The notes below the pieces were generated by a model, which did no database searches, was not told the origin of the DNA, and saw only the letters and a list, made by a program, of their open reading frames with translations. Both the position numbers and the translations under genes were made by a program. From Aneurinibacillus soli (GTDB taxonomy: Bacteria; Bacillota; Bacilli; Aneurinibacillales; Aneurinibacillaceae): a DNA stretch of 64,000 bases. How positions within the stretch are numbered: the first letter of the stretch is position 1; each line of letters starts with the position of its first letter. The stretch lies in NCBI RefSeq assembly GCF_002355375.1, contig NZ_AP017312.1, forward strand, positions 1,505,001 through 1,569,000, read 5' to 3'. Shown piece after piece: positions 36,878 to 45,681 of the stretch.

Positions 36878-38056
36878 ATGTTTAAAAATCTCACAGACTA
36901 TCCAATTAAACTAAAGCATGCCATTGTCGCAGGAGGGATTGCTGTTCTCCTTGTGCTGGCTGGCTTCTGGTTGGGGCTAAAGAATGCAGGTTATCTTTCT
37001 ACCAATCAGACTGTAGATGATACATTGAAAGCTTCGGCTACAAGTCAGACGACTCCGGTTGTAGCTACGCCAACGATTGCGGGCACAAGCGATAATTCAA
37101 TTACAAGCGTAGTCAAAAAAGTCGGTCCGGCCGTTGTTGCCATTGAAACAAAATCAACGCGTAACATTGAATCATCAAATAACAGAAGATTTAACCGAAA
37201 TTTCAGTGCGACTCCATATTCACAACAAGAGCAAACTGAACAGGGGCTTGGCTCTGGTTTTATCATCTCCAAAGATGGATATATATTAACCAACAATCAC
37301 GTAATTGAAGGAGCCGATTCGATTAATGTTAGGCTGCAAGGAGAAACGACGACAAAAGAAGCCAAAATCGTCGGAACAGATGAAGCGCTCGATGTCGCGC
37401 TCTTAAAAATTGATGCGGGCAAAGATTTACCGGTTGTGGCGATGGGAGATTCGGATGCCATCCAGGCAGGTGACGGGGCAGTTGCCATCGGCAATCCTTT
37501 TGGTCTCGATCATACGGTAACAGCAGGAGTTATTAGCGCAAAAGGCAGACCGCTGACAATCGGAACGCAAAATTTTAAAAACTTATTGCAGACGGATGCC
37601 TCTATTAATCCAGGTAATAGCGGTGGACCGCTTCTGAATCTGAAGGGCGAAGTAATTGGGATTAATACCGCGATTAACGCGGAGGGCCAGGGACTTGGAT
37701 TTGCGATTCCGATCAACACCGTACAAGAAGTTCTTACTGATTTGATCAAAAAGGGCAAAGTATCCCGTCCGTGGGTTGGTGTGTCCATTGAAGACATGAC
37801 TCCGGAACTTGCTGCCTATGCAGGAGTGGACAATGAAGAAGGTGCGGTTATTGCTCAGGTCGTGTCGGGAAGTCCGGCTGAAAAAGCAGGGCTCAAACAA
37901 GGTGATATTATTGTGGAAGTCGATAAACAAAAAATAACGGATAGTCAAAGTTTTTCTGAGAAAATCAGCAGTTTCAAAGCAGGGGCAAAAATCCAGCTTC
38001 AGGTATCACGGCAGGGTGTGCTGAAAACCATTGACGTTCTCCTGGCTGAGAAATAG
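36878..38056 (+). CDS. HtrA/DegP-type serine protease with PDZ domain
   Basis: 392-aa membrane-anchored protease. Cytoplasmic N-terminus and one TM (HAIVAGGIAVLLVLAGFWLGL), a linker, and a trypsin-like domain with His (YILTNNHVIEG), Asp (DEALDVALLKID) and Ser (INPGNSGGPLLN). The C-terminal PDZ is PWVGVSIEDMTPELAAY...GAVIAQVVSGSPAEKAGLKQGDIIVEVDKQKI. GGGGGGATCC lies before the ATG at 36878. A quality-control protease of the HtrA/HtrB/YyxA group; which paralogue cannot be told. Confidence 0.93.
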   Translation: MFKNLTDYPIKLKHAIVAGGIAVLLVLAGFWLGLKNAGYLSTNQTVDDTLKASATSQTTPVVATPTIAGTSDNSITSVVKKVGPAVVAIETKSTRNIESSNNRRFNRNFSATPYSQQEQTEQGLGSGFIISKDGYILTNNHVIEGADSINVRLQGETTTKEAKIVGTDEALDVALLKIDAGKDLPVVAMGDSDAIQAGDGAVAIGNPFGLDHTVTAGVISAKGRPLTIGTQNFKNLLQTDASINPGNSGGPLLNLKGEVIGINTAINAEGQGLGFAIPINTVQEVLTDLIKKGKVSRPWVGVSIEDMTPELAAYAGVDNEEGAVIAQVVSGSPAEKAGLKQGDIIVEVDKQKITDSQSFSEKISSFKAGAKIQLQVSRQGVLKTIDVLLAEK

Positions 38057-38059
38057 AAG

Positions 38060-38110
38060 GAGAAGAGGCTGTCTCAAGCCAGAACATGGCGAAAGGGCAG
38101 CTTTTTTTCG
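38060..38110 (+). terminator. Terminator of htrA (GAGGCTGTCTC module, copy a)
   Basis: GAGGCTGTCTC...CCAGAACATGGCGAAAGGGCAGC then TTTTTTT; GCTGTC pairs with GGCAGC. The sequence is shared, inverted, with the hairpin at 38744-38792. Confidence 0.65.
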
Positions 38111-38376
38111 TGGTATCGACAACGTGTGGTGGTGAGGGAGTGGAAGAAGGGAGGAGCCGTTCGCTTCGGTACGCTTGCGGGGAAGCTTATACTGTCCGCT
38201 CCGGGAGCCCGGCGAACGTGCCCGCAAAGAAAATCCTAAGATGTTGATTCACTGAAGGATTGCGGACAAAGGCTCGTTCGCCGTTCTCCCGGAGCTGAGT
38301 AGGCGCGTAAAGGCATTCTCTTGCTCATCCCTTCTCCCACTCCCCGCACAACGTTTCGGCTTACAAAAATACTCTC
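38101..38376 (-). repeat. Structured palindromic repeat, copy 3 (A-like, minus)
   Basis: Minus-strand reading: basal stem GGGAGTGGGAGAAGGGATGAGC with GCTCCTCCCTTCTTCCACTCCC (one G-U, one U-C), different in sequence from copies 1/2 but still paired. P4 GGCGAAC / GTTCGCC, P5 TGTCCGCAA / TTGCGGGCA (one U-G). Core TTTACGCG, CTCCCGGAGCGGACAGT, CTTCCCCGCAAGCGTA. Forms an inverted pair with copy 4. Confidence 0.82.
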
Positions 38377-38480
38377 GCCGCCAGTATGGATTTGTGTGGA
38401 TTGCGACTGGCTTTTCGAAAAAATATTTACTTTATTTTACAGATGTGTAACAAAGCTCAGCTTCTTGATATTGCTTGATG

Positions 38481-38736
38481 GTGTTTAACCAAAGCGTGCT
38501 AGGAGCGGGATCGGGCGGGGCAACGGAACGCCTGTACGTGACTCCCCAGCGGAAGGGGACGGGCGAACGGGCTTTTGCCCACAATGCTTCGATGCAAATA
38601 CATCATGGGCATGTTTTGTGGGCGAGTTCGTCTGGCACCTTGAGCGGACAGCCCCCACTTCGTAGCGAGCGTACCGAAGTGACGAGGTCCCGCCCAATCC
38701 CGCTTCTCCACCACACTTTGGAGAAAGTCTGTACCA
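38481..38736 (+). repeat. Structured palindromic repeat, copy 4 (subfamily B, plus)
   Basis: Basal stem GGAGCGGGATCGGGCGGGGC pairs with the arm at about 38677-38699 (two G-U, one C-A). P4 GGCGAAC / GTTCGTC, P5 GCCCACAA / TTGTGGGC. B hallmarks: CAACGGAACGCC, CACCTTGAGCGGACAG, GTGACGAGG. Lies 105 bp from inverted copy 3, between convergent genes. Confidence 0.82.
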
Positions 38737-38743
38737 AGAAAAA

Positions 38744-38792
38744 AGAGGCTGTCTCAGTCGCCATGTTCTGGCTTTCGAGACAGCCTCCCTTG
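38744..38792 (-). terminator. Terminator (GAGGCTGTCTC module, copy b)
   Basis: Minus strand: GAGGCTGTCTC - AAAGCCAGAACATGGCGACT - GAGACAGCCTC, then TTTTTTC. It ends the minus-strand gene 38812-39294. Confidence 0.88.
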
Positions 38793-38811
38793 CAATCGTT
38801 CAGCTTATTTC

Positions 38812-39294
38812 TTATCTTGGCATCGGTCCGGGTCCCGGATGCCCTGGTCCATGCCCCGGCCCTGGTGCTGGACGGAGAAACTGGAATGATACACGTAGTA
38901 TCGTATCCAGCACACGCGCCTGTGTGGCAGGAGATACTGCATACAGACTCATAATGTCAAAAATCCAGGCGCGCTGGCGTCGCAGAGCGCGTTCGGCCTG
39001 CGTAATTTTTTGATCGATCGTACCTGTGTATCGATCATACGTCTCATCAACAAACACGACAATCGAACGGAATAAATAATTGACGAGCCGATAGTCCATG
39101 CCAAGCCGTGTCAGCTCTTGATACAAATGCCCGTAGTGGGTGTGTAAAATATTCATAACTCGTGTTACGTCTTGCGTATTGCGATCTTCCTCTTCAGACT
39201 CGCTATACGCTCGTTCACCATACGGGTATTCCCATCCTGCATAGGAAGGATAAGCAGCATAGCCGTATGTGTACGGATAATAGGATTGATACAT
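38812..39294 (-). CDS. Hypothetical Tyr-rich / Pro-Gly-tailed protein
   Basis: 160 aa. The N-terminus is tyrosine-rich and low complexity (YQSYYPYTYGYAAYPSYAGWEYPYG), the middle is a helical domain (MNILHTHYGHLYQELTRLGMDYRLVNYLFRSIVVFVDETYDRYTGTIDQKI) and the tail is Pro/Gly/His (APGPGHGPGHPGPGPMPR). There are no cysteines or signal peptide. AAGGAGGCG precedes the ATG. The composition recalls spore-coat or crust proteins, which is inference; no family recognised. Confidence 0.75.
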   Translation of the reverse strand: MYQSYYPYTYGYAAYPSYAGWEYPYGERAYSESEEEDRNTQDVTRVMNILHTHYGHLYQELTRLGMDYRLVNYLFRSIVVFVDETYDRYTGTIDQKITQAERALRRQRAWIFDIMSLYAVSPATQARVLDTILRVSFQFLRPAPGPGHGPGHPGPGPMPR

Positions 39295-39435
39295 CCAATC
39301 GCCTCCTTATCAATGTTCACCCTATCCTATGTAGGCGGGGGTTGAATGATCGGAATTTGGGCTTGTTCTTTTCTTTTTCGTGTAAAATCTGGTACGATAG
39401 AAGATAAAACCGGATGATACATAAGGAGGAAAAGA

Positions 39436-39927
39436 ATGAGTAAAGATAATTCATTTGATATTGTATCGAAAGTAGAACTGTCTGAAGTAACGAATGCGAT
39501 CACGCAGGCAACGAAAGAAATTGCTCAGCGTTATGACTTTAAGGGCAGCAAAAGCTCCATTTCGCTTGAGAAAGAAGAGCTTGTCCTCGTATCTGACGAC
39601 GAGTACAAACTGGAGCAGGTGAAGGATGTGTTAAGCGGCAAGCTTATTAAGCGAGACATCTCTTTGCGCAGCATTGATTTCGGTAAAATTGAGCAGGCGA
39701 GCGGTGGAACGGTCCGCCAGCGCGGCAAAATCGCACAAGGAATTGATGCGGATAACGCCAAGAAAATCAATAAGCTGATTAAAGACAGTAAGCTGAAGGT
39801 CAAAAGCCAGATTCAAGACGACCAGATTCGAGTTACTGGCAAAAGCCGTGACGATCTTCAGCAAATCATCGCGCTTCTCAAAGGCGCTGATCTCCCGCTT
39901 GATCTACAGTTTCTTAACTTCCGCTAA
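39436..39927 (+). CDS. yajQ: YajQ family nucleotide-binding protein
   Basis: 163-aa UPF0234 protein [42 protein letters not shown] ... [31 protein letters not shown]. The two ferredoxin-like halves and the C-terminal DLQFxNFR are diagnostic. Members bind RNA/nucleotides and, in some bacteria, cyclic di-GMP. AAGGAGGAAAAGA precedes the ATG. Single gene with its own terminator. Confidence 0.95.
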   Translation: MSKDNSFDIVSKVELSEVTNAITQATKEIAQRYDFKGSKSSISLEKEELVLVSDDEYKLEQVKDVLSGKLIKRDISLRSIDFGKIEQASGGTVRQRGKIAQGIDADNAKKINKLIKDSKLKVKSQIQDDQIRVTGKSRDDLQQIIALLKGADLPLDLQFLNFR

Positions 39928-39933
39928 ACACGG

Positions 39934-39967
39934 TATGCCCTGGCGTTTCTGTCAGGGTTTTTTCTTG
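39934..39967 (+). terminator. Terminator of yajQ
   Basis: CCCTG...CAGGG hairpin followed by TTTTTTCTT. Confidence 0.8.
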
Positions 39968-40061
39968 ATTATGTTGCATCACTTTTTCATAGTGCGTTAT
40001 CATAAATGAGACAGCGGACCAGAGAGGAACGGGGAGTTCGTATGAAGGATGGGGGATATGC

Positions 40062-40487
40062 ATGGCAACTCCGAGTATGGAAGACTATTTGGAACGGATT
40101 TATACACTGATTGAAGGAAAAGGATATGCACGCGTCTCTGATATTGCGGAAGCGCTGAATGTTCATCCATCATCTGTTACGAAGATGGTACAGAAGCTCG
40201 ATAAAAGCGAGTATCTCATATATGAGAAATACCGGGGACTGGTGCTGACCAGCAAAGGCAAAAAGATGGGCAAGCGTCTGGTTGATCGGCATGCACTGCT
40301 CGAAGACTTCCTGCGGGTAATTGGGGTGTCGGAAGACGTCATTTATAATGATGTAGAGGGAATTGAGCATCATCTAAGCTGGGATTCGATTACGTGTATT
40401 GAATATCTAGTTCAATATTTGCAACAAAATCCTGAGCGAGCAGCGGAGTTGATCCGCCTGCGAGAAACAGGAGAAGTGAACGAATAG
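40062..40487 (+). CDS. mntR: Manganese-responsive regulator MntR
   Basis: 141-aa DtxR/MntR-family repressor. N-terminal winged HTH ([47 protein letters not shown]) with metal ligands Asp/Glu in the first helix, then [13 protein letters not shown] and [13 protein letters not shown] supplying His/Glu ligands. No SH3 domain, as in MntR. Starts conserved block mntR-yqhO. A promoter-like TTGCAT (39974) with TTATCA 17 bp downstream is possible. No mntABCD/mntH nearby. Confidence 0.95.
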   Translation: MATPSMEDYLERIYTLIEGKGYARVSDIAEALNVHPSSVTKMVQKLDKSEYLIYEKYRGLVLTSKGKKMGKRLVDRHALLEDFLRVIGVSEDVIYNDVEGIEHHLSWDSITCIEYLVQYLQQNPERAAELIRLRETGEVNE

Positions 40488-40490
40488 CAG

Positions 40491-40527
40491 ACGAGACGGG
40501 CTTTTGACCCCGTCTTTTTTTATTCTG
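40491..40527 (+). terminator. Terminator of mntR
   Basis: GACGGG CTTTTGAC CCCGTC followed by TTTTTTTAT. Confidence 0.88.
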
Positions 40528-40575
40528 AAAAAAGCGGGGGGTGAGTACATTGTAGCAGTAGAGGAGGGGAGCAAT

Positions 40576-41490
40576 ATGGTCAAAATTGACGCCGTATTTG
40601 AAGGTGGTGGAGTCAAAGGGATTGCATTTGTAGGGGCTGTTACGGAATTCGAACGATGCGGCTACACGTTTTGCCGGGTGGCGGGAACGTCGGCGGGTTC
40701 GATTATTGCCAGTCTGATTGCGGCCGGGTATCGTGCGCCTGAGCTTGCGAAATTGATGCAGTCCTTTGACTATCGAGCGCTTCAACAGAAGCAGGGGCTA
40801 GCTCGCATTCCGGTCGTTGGAACATGGCTGAATTTGTGTGTGAAAAAAGGGATGTACTCAGCGGACTATTTGCAAAATTGGATGCAGGAGGTGCTGGCAA
40901 AGCAGGGGATTTACACGTTCGGAGATTTGCCGGAAGGCAAGCTGAAAGTTATTGTCTCTGATATTACGGATGCGAAATTGTTAGTGCTGCCGGATGATGC
41001 GCACCGGATTGGCTACAAGCCAGATGAACTTCCGATTCCGCTGGCAGTCCGAATGAGCGCGAGCATCCCGATTTATTTTGAGCCGGTCATTGTGTATGAC
41101 AGGTTGATGCCGGTTTATGTGGTTGATGGCGGCATTTTGAGTAATTTTCCGCTCTGGATTTTTGGAGATGATGAAGCGAATCCGTATCCGACGATTGGCT
41201 TTCGTCTGCACGCTGATTCAAAAGTGAAGCCCTATCCGATTGACAACTTGCGCAGTTATATACATGCGATCCTCCGCACGATGATTCAGGCGCATGATCA
41301 GCGCTATGTTGAGCAACAGCATGCGGCGCGAACCGTGTTCATTCCGACGAACAGCATTGCATCGACCCAGTTTGATCTGTCCAAAGAGGAACAGACGTGG
41401 CTGTATGAATCCGGTGTAGAAGCGGCGAAGCGCTTCATGACTCGGATGCCTGGGCTTCGTCGTCAGATCAAAAAAGAAAAAACCTCTTGA
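40576..41490 (+). CDS. yqhO: Patatin-like phospholipase family protein YqhO
   Basis: 304-aa patatin-fold hydrolase: oxyanion GGGVKG (VFEGGGVKGIAFVGAV), nucleophile GTSAGS and Asp in VVDGGILSNFP complete the Ser-Asp dyad. The start at 40576 has GAGGGGAG; the frame is open to 40504 through the mntR terminator. Matches B. subtilis yqhO by position and sequence. Lipid or ester substrate unknown. Confidence 0.92.
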   Translation: MVKIDAVFEGGGVKGIAFVGAVTEFERCGYTFCRVAGTSAGSIIASLIAAGYRAPELAKLMQSFDYRALQQKQGLARIPVVGTWLNLCVKKGMYSADYLQNWMQEVLAKQGIYTFGDLPEGKLKVIVSDITDAKLLVLPDDAHRIGYKPDELPIPLAVRMSASIPIYFEPVIVYDRLMPVYVVDGGILSNFPLWIFGDDEANPYPTIGFRLHADSKVKPYPIDNLRSYIHAILRTMIQAHDQRYVEQQHAARTVFIPTNSIASTQFDLSKEEQTWLYESGVEAAKRFMTRMPGLRRQIKKEKTS

Positions 41491-41511
41491 GTATGTCTCA
41501 AGAGGTTTTGG
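41478..41511. terminator. Bidirectional terminator, yqhO / yqhP
   Basis: AAAACCTCTTGAG TATGT CTCAAGAGGTTTT; overlaps the 3' ends of both genes. Confidence 0.92.
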
Positions 41512-41893
41512 ATCGATTGCCTGATTTGTTTTTTTTGCCTTCGATCACTTTGAACGGATGATCGCGGCGAGTCAGTGATTTCAGACGGTTCGTTTTTTTG
41601 AGTTTGTTACTTGAGCCGGCAGATTCAGAGCTTACTGACTGCTGCAGGCTTTTTTTGTTGCGCTGTTTCTGCTGGCGCAGCGCCCGCTCGTAGCCTTTGT
41701 CCGTGCTGCTGGACATACCAGCTCCGCGCGAAGCCATGAAGCGTGTGAACAGAAAATACAGGACACCTGCAATGGCGACCGTAATTAGAATGGAGCGAAT
41801 TAAGCCTGCTGGATTGTTATACAGCTCACTGGCAAAACCCACTCCGACCAGGGCAAGAAGTGCAACTGAGAACAAGGAAAACTTTCGTGCCAT
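41498..41893 (-). CDS. yqhP: YqhP family membrane protein
   Basis: 131 aa. Two TM helices at the N-terminus (FSLFSVALLALVGVGFAS and SILITVAIAGVLYFLFTRFM), then a strongly basic, Gln/Lys/Ser-rich cytoplasmic tail (ALRQQKQRNKKSLQQSVS...KKTNRLKSLTRRDHPFKVIEGKK). Position between yqhO and yqhQ matches YqhP. Function unknown. Confidence 0.85.
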   Translation of the reverse strand: MARKFSLFSVALLALVGVGFASELYNNPAGLIRSILITVAIAGVLYFLFTRFMASRGAGMSSSTDKGYERALRQQKQRNKKSLQQSVSSESAGSSNKLKKTNRLKSLTRRDHPFKVIEGKKNKSGNRSKTS

Positions 41894-41932
41894 CTTAACA
41901 CCCCATTCCGAAAGATGGTAAACACAAAACGG

Positions 41933-42883
41933 TTACGAATGAACGGAAACAGTTGTACTTGCAGTGTTTCCTTCTTCTAGCTCGCGCATGCGTTTGAAAG
42001 AAGCAAGTGCTACTTCTACCTGTGCATCATCCGGTTCGCGTGTTGTCAGCTTCTGTAACCACAACCCCGGATATCCGAGAAAGCGGAGTAACGGAATGTC
42101 GCGCACCTTATTGGTAGCCTGAAGTGTTTCGTAGGAAACACCGATGACGACCGGTAGAAGCAGGATGCGCTGATACACGCGCTCCCAGAGCGAATCGTAG
42201 TGGAAGAAAGAGTAGATGACTACGCCGGTGAGAACGGTGAAAATCAAAAAACTACTCCCGCAACGATAGTGAAGCGTAGAAAACTGCTGTACATTCTTTA
42301 CTGTTAATTCTACCCCTGCTTCATACGCATTAATCACTTTATGTTCAGCACCATGGTACTGAAACAGGCGCTTGATCATTGGGGTGCGTGCAATGAGCGC
42401 GATGTAAGTAAAAAGAAGTATAAGCTTGATGCCGCCTTCAATGAGATTTTGCAAAATATTATTGGTAACCCAGTGCTTGAATAGCACATCTGCAAGAATC
42501 GCGGGAACCACGGTGAAAATCAATTTGCCGAATAGAAAAGACAGGACACCGATGACGGCAACGCCAAGGATCATCGTAAGTTTGGATGGGGTATCCTCAG
42601 CCGCTGTTTCTTCTCCTGGTTCGGTATCGTAGCGATCGGTTGAAAAATTCAAGTGTCTTGATCCGTTAGCACTTGCGGAAATAAGGGAGACAATACCTCG
42701 AATGAACGGAATGCGTTTGAACGGTCTAGCCCAGGCTTCTTCCTTCTTAGGCTCCTCCAAATATTCAATCGTATCATCTTTGCGACGAATGGCCGTCACC
42801 GTATAACGGTGTCCGCCGAACATTACGCCTTCGACAACAGCCTGACCTCCGTAAGCGGGTAATTGTTTTGACAAGTTAAACAC
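41933..42883 (-). CDS. yqhQ: DUF1385 family protein YqhQ
   Basis: 316-aa membrane protein. Diagnostic N-terminus YGGQAVVEGVMFGGHRYTVTAIRR, a middle with RGIVSLI, several TM segments (KLTMILGVAVIGVLSFLFGKLIF; LILLFTYIALIAR), and FQYHGAEHKVINAYE ... STLHYRCGSSFL with conserved His/Cys. Known in some species to act as a membrane partner of ribosomal/translocation functions, but no firm role can be read here. Followed on the minus strand by yqhP. Confidence 0.92.
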   Translation of the reverse strand: MFNLSKQLPAYGGQAVVEGVMFGGHRYTVTAIRRKDDTIEYLEEPKKEEAWARPFKRIPFIRGIVSLISASANGSRHLNFSTDRYDTEPGEETAAEDTPSKLTMILGVAVIGVLSFLFGKLIFTVVPAILADVLFKHWVTNNILQNLIEGGIKLILLFTYIALIARTPMIKRLFQYHGAEHKVINAYEAGVELTVKNVQQFSTLHYRCGSSFLIFTVLTGVVIYSFFHYDSLWERVYQRILLLPVVIGVSYETLQATNKVRDIPLLRFLGYPGLWLQKLTTREPDDAQVEVALASFKRMRELEEGNTASTTVSVHS

Positions 42884-43016
42884 CTTCCTTATTCCTTATT
42901 GTAGCGGATTGGGGAAAGAGATTCTAGCAAAAAAGTCAGCATGATGTAACTTTGTGCATTGCATCTTGAAAAGGGGGAGAGGAGGTGGGAAAATTGGAAG
43001 CACGGAGGTGAAATTA

Positions 43017-43331
43017 ATGAAAAAAATGGCAACAGCAGGTGTTCTGCTCATGCTTGCACTCGGTATGACCGCGTGCGGCGGTCAGACAGCAAAAAAGCCA
43101 ATATCAAGCGATGATGAGGTAAAAGCTGCGCTTCAGTCGCGATGTGTGATGTGTCACGGCGCGGAATTGAAAGGCACCGGCCCAAATCCAGATCTGACTA
43201 CGGTAGGCAGCCGTTTGAGCAAGGAGCAGATTAAAGAAGTGTTGCAAAAAGGACGGAACGGCATGCCGGGTGGCCTGGTTAAACCGGAGGAGCTTGAGGT
43301 AGTGGCATCGTATCTTGCCAAGCAAAAATAA
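43017..43331 (+). CDS. Membrane-anchored c-type cytochrome (c551-like lipoprotein)
   Basis: 104 aa. Lipoprotein signal peptide MKKMATAGVLLMLALGMTAC with lipobox, a short spacer and one small cytochrome c domain: heme site CVMCHG and the axial Met in NGMPGG. Resembles CccB/c551 of Bacillus, delivering electrons to cytochrome c oxidase at the outer membrane face. GGAGGTGA precedes the ATG at 43017; the frame is open further upstream without a site. Confidence 0.93.
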   Translation: MKKMATAGVLLMLALGMTACGGQTAKKPISSDDEVKAALQSRCVMCHGAELKGTGPNPDLTTVGSRLSKEQIKEVLQKGRNGMPGGLVKPEELEVVASYLAKQK

Positions 43332-43357
43332 GTACGTACGATACATAGTCGAAATAG

Positions 43358-43397
43358 AAAAGCATCCTGCATGTGAAGGGTGCTTTTTCTTTGTTTT
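43358..43397. terminator. Terminator of the cytochrome gene
   Basis: AAAAGCATCC TGCATGTGAA GGGTGCTTTTTCT. Confidence 0.8.
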
Positions 43398-43460
43398 CTG
43401 AATGGTTATGATACAATAACAGAGAGAGAAACAAAACGGAAAAATAAGGAGGAAACGCAC

Positions 43461-43913
43461 ATGCCACGTATTCTTGTGTTGAATGGCCCGAACTTAAATA
43501 TGCTTGGCAGACGTGAGCCGTCTGTATACGGATATGAAACGCTGGCTGATATTGAAGCGAAGCTTGAGAAGATAGCAGCCGAGCTGGGAGTAGAGCTTGC
43601 TTTTTTTCAATCTAATCATGAGGGAGCACTGATTGACCGCCTGCATGAAGCGTTTGAGCAGTGTGAAGGTATTGTAATCAATCCGGGAGCCTTTACACAT
43701 TATAGTTATGCACTGCGGGATGCATTTGCGAGTGTGAATATTCCATTTGTTGAAGTTCATATTTCTAACATTCATGCCAGGGAGTCGTTCCGCCATCATT
43801 CAGTGCTGGCAGCCATTGCTGTCGGGCAAATCTGCGGGCTTGGCACATACGGTTATGAGCTGGCGCTGCGGGCGATTGTGCGGCATATCTCAACACAAGG
43901 AGGAGAGGCGTGA
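43461..43913 (+). CDS. aroQ: Type II 3-dehydroquinate dehydratase
   Basis: 150-aa dodecameric dehydroquinase, third step of the shikimate pathway. [18 protein letters not shown] carries the catalytic Tyr, with [49 protein letters not shown] completing the active site. AAGGAGGAAACGC precedes the ATG at 43461. Its TGA overlaps the yqhT ATG by one base. In B. subtilis this is yqhS. Confidence 0.97.
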   Translation: MPRILVLNGPNLNMLGRREPSVYGYETLADIEAKLEKIAAELGVELAFFQSNHEGALIDRLHEAFEQCEGIVINPGAFTHYSYALRDAFASVNIPFVEVHISNIHARESFRHHSVLAAIAVGQICGLGTYGYELALRAIVRHISTQGGEA

Positions 43914-44974
43914 TGAACCGCATCTCAGAACAATTGCAGGCAAGAGGGCTTGATGCTCTGCTCGTAACGAATGCGTACAATCGTCGCTACGTATCCGGCT
44001 TCACGGGCACATCAGGCTGCTGCTTGCTGACAACTTCGGTGTGTGAGCTTCTGACAGATTTTCGATATGTAGAGCAGGCAACCGAGCAGACGAAAGCAAG
44101 TGGCTTTAGCGTTGTACGTCATGAAGCGGATATGATGGCGACTGCTGCAGAGCGGGCGGCCAGGTATAGGGTAAAAAGGCTCGGGTTTGAGAAAGATGAT
44201 GTTTCTTATTCGTTGTATGAAAAATTGCAAGCTTTGTTTACAAATGTAGAGCTTGTGCCGGTATCGGGCATCGTTGAGGAGATGCGCCTGATTAAGACCG
44301 CGAACGAGATTGCGATCATTCAGGAAGCGGCTACCATTGCTGATCGGGCGTTTACACATATTCTTGATTTTATTAAGCCGGGACGCACAGAGCTTGAGGT
44401 GTCCAATGAGCTGGAGTTTTTCATGCGCAGACAGGGGGCGACGTCTTCCTCCTTCGATACGATCGTCGCATCCGGTGTGCGGTCCGCGCTCCCGCACGGC
44501 GTGGCATCTAATAAAACAATCGAGACAGGTGACATGGTTACGCTTGATTTTGGGGCATACTACAACGGATATTGCTCGGATATTACTCGCACGATTGCAG
44601 TCGGGGAACCGGGTGAGAAGCTGCGCGAGATTTATGAAATTGTCCTGCGGGCACAGCTTCACGGCGTAGCACATGTAAAGGCCGGGATGACCGGGAAGGA
44701 AGCGGATGCGCTGACACGTGACATCATTGCTGCCGCTGGATACGGACCGCAGTTCGGGCATAGTACGGGACATGGCATTGGACTTGAGATTCACGAGGCG
44801 CCAGGTCTGTCCTTCCGCAATGATGCTGTGTTGCGCCGAGGAATGGTCGTAACAGTCGAGCCAGGGATTTATCTGGAGGGTGTCGGCGGGGTGCGAATCG
44901 AGGATGATGTCGTTCTTACAGAGAGTGGCTGCGACCTTCTGACAAATTCTCCGAAGGAATTGCTTGTTCTTTAG
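43913..44974 (+). CDS. yqhT: M24-family aminopeptidase (Xaa-Pro dipeptidase-like) YqhT
   Basis: 353 aa. An N-terminal creatinase-like domain (LLVTNAYNRRYVSGFTGTSGCCLLT) and a pita-bread metallopeptidase domain with dimetal ligands: DFGAYYNGYCSDITRT (two Asp), GHSTGHGIGLEIHE (His), VEPGIYLEG (Glu) and RIEDDV (Glu). The ATG at 43913 has GGAGGAG upstream. Cleaves N-terminal residues before proline; the aroQ-yqhT-efp order is conserved. Confidence 0.95.
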   Translation: MNRISEQLQARGLDALLVTNAYNRRYVSGFTGTSGCCLLTTSVCELLTDFRYVEQATEQTKASGFSVVRHEADMMATAAERAARYRVKRLGFEKDDVSYSLYEKLQALFTNVELVPVSGIVEEMRLIKTANEIAIIQEAATIADRAFTHILDFIKPGRTELEVSNELEFFMRRQGATSSSFDTIVASGVRSALPHGVASNKTIETGDMVTLDFGAYYNGYCSDITRTIAVGEPGEKLREIYEIVLRAQLHGVAHVKAGMTGKEADALTRDIIAAAGYGPQFGHSTGHGIGLEIHEAPGLSFRNDAVLRRGMVVTVEPGIYLEGVGGVRIEDDVVLTESGCDLLTNSPKELLVL

Positions 44975-44994
44975 GGCAGGTTTTATGTTATAAT
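44964..44994 (+). promoter_or_regulatory. Putative efp promoter (extended -10)
   Basis: TGTTATAAT (TG at 44986-44987, TATAAT 44989-44994) with a weak TTGTTC -35 19 bp upstream, overlapping the end of yqhT. Confidence 0.5.
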
Positions 44995-45040
44995 TTGAAA
45001 GTTAAAATACATGAAGCACACGTTTGTAGGAGGTTTATTC

Positions 45041-45598
45041 ATGATTTCAGTTAACGATCTGCGTCCGGGTATTACGATAGAGTATGACGGAGCCATCTAT
45101 TCCGTAATCGAATTCCAACACGTAAAACCGGGAAAAGGCGCGGCATTCGTCCGCACAAAACTGCGCAATCTGCGCAACGGTTCCATTAAAGAAACAACAT
45201 TCCGTGCGGGTGAAAAAGTATCCCGTGCTCTGATCGAAACAAAAGAAATGCAATACCTGTATGCGTCTGGCGATGAGCATGTATTCATGGATACAGAAAC
45301 ATACGACCAGCTGAGCCTGCCGACTGCTCAGATTGAGCATGAGCTTAAGTTCCTGCTTGAGAACATGACCGTAAGCATCGTAATGTTCCAGGGCGAAATT
45401 CTTGGCGTACAGGTGCCAAACTCTGTTCAGCTCGAAGTAGCAGAAACAGAACCAGGCATCAAAGGCGACACACAATCCGGTGGTACAAAACCGGCAAAAA
45501 TGGAAACAGGACTCGTTGTTCAAGTTCCATTCTTCATTAACGTGGGTGAAAAGTTGATCATCGATACACGTAACGAAGCATACGTATCCCGCGCATAA
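45041..45598 (+). CDS. efp: Translation elongation factor P
   Basis: 185-aa three-domain EF-P that rescues ribosomes stalled on polyproline. Domain I ([43 protein letters not shown]) carries the loop Lys (PGKGAA) that is post-translationally modified in Bacillus; domains II-III end EAYVSRA. GGAGG is 8 bases before the ATG at 45041. The downstream terminator separates it from repeat copies 5/6. Confidence 0.97.
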   Translation: MISVNDLRPGITIEYDGAIYSVIEFQHVKPGKGAAFVRTKLRNLRNGSIKETTFRAGEKVSRALIETKEMQYLYASGDEHVFMDTETYDQLSLPTAQIEHELKFLLENMTVSIVMFQGEILGVQVPNSVQLEVAETEPGIKGDTQSGGTKPAKMETGLVVQVPFFINVGEKLIIDTRNEAYVSRA

Positions 45599-45611
45599 GA
45601 ATAGTGCGCTG

Positions 45612-45675
45612 GCTTTAAAAGAGGCTGTCTTACACGTCATACTATGGCGGGTGAGGCTAGCCTCTTTTTTGCGTA
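45612..45675 (+). terminator. Terminator of efp (GAGGCTGTCT module, copy c)
   Basis: AAAAGAGGCT(GTCTTACACGTCATACTATGGCGGGTG)AGGCTAGCCTCTTTTTT; shares GAGGCTGTCT and the ATGGCG loop with the modules at 38060 and 38744. Confidence 0.8.
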
Positions 45676-45681
45676 TTGGAT

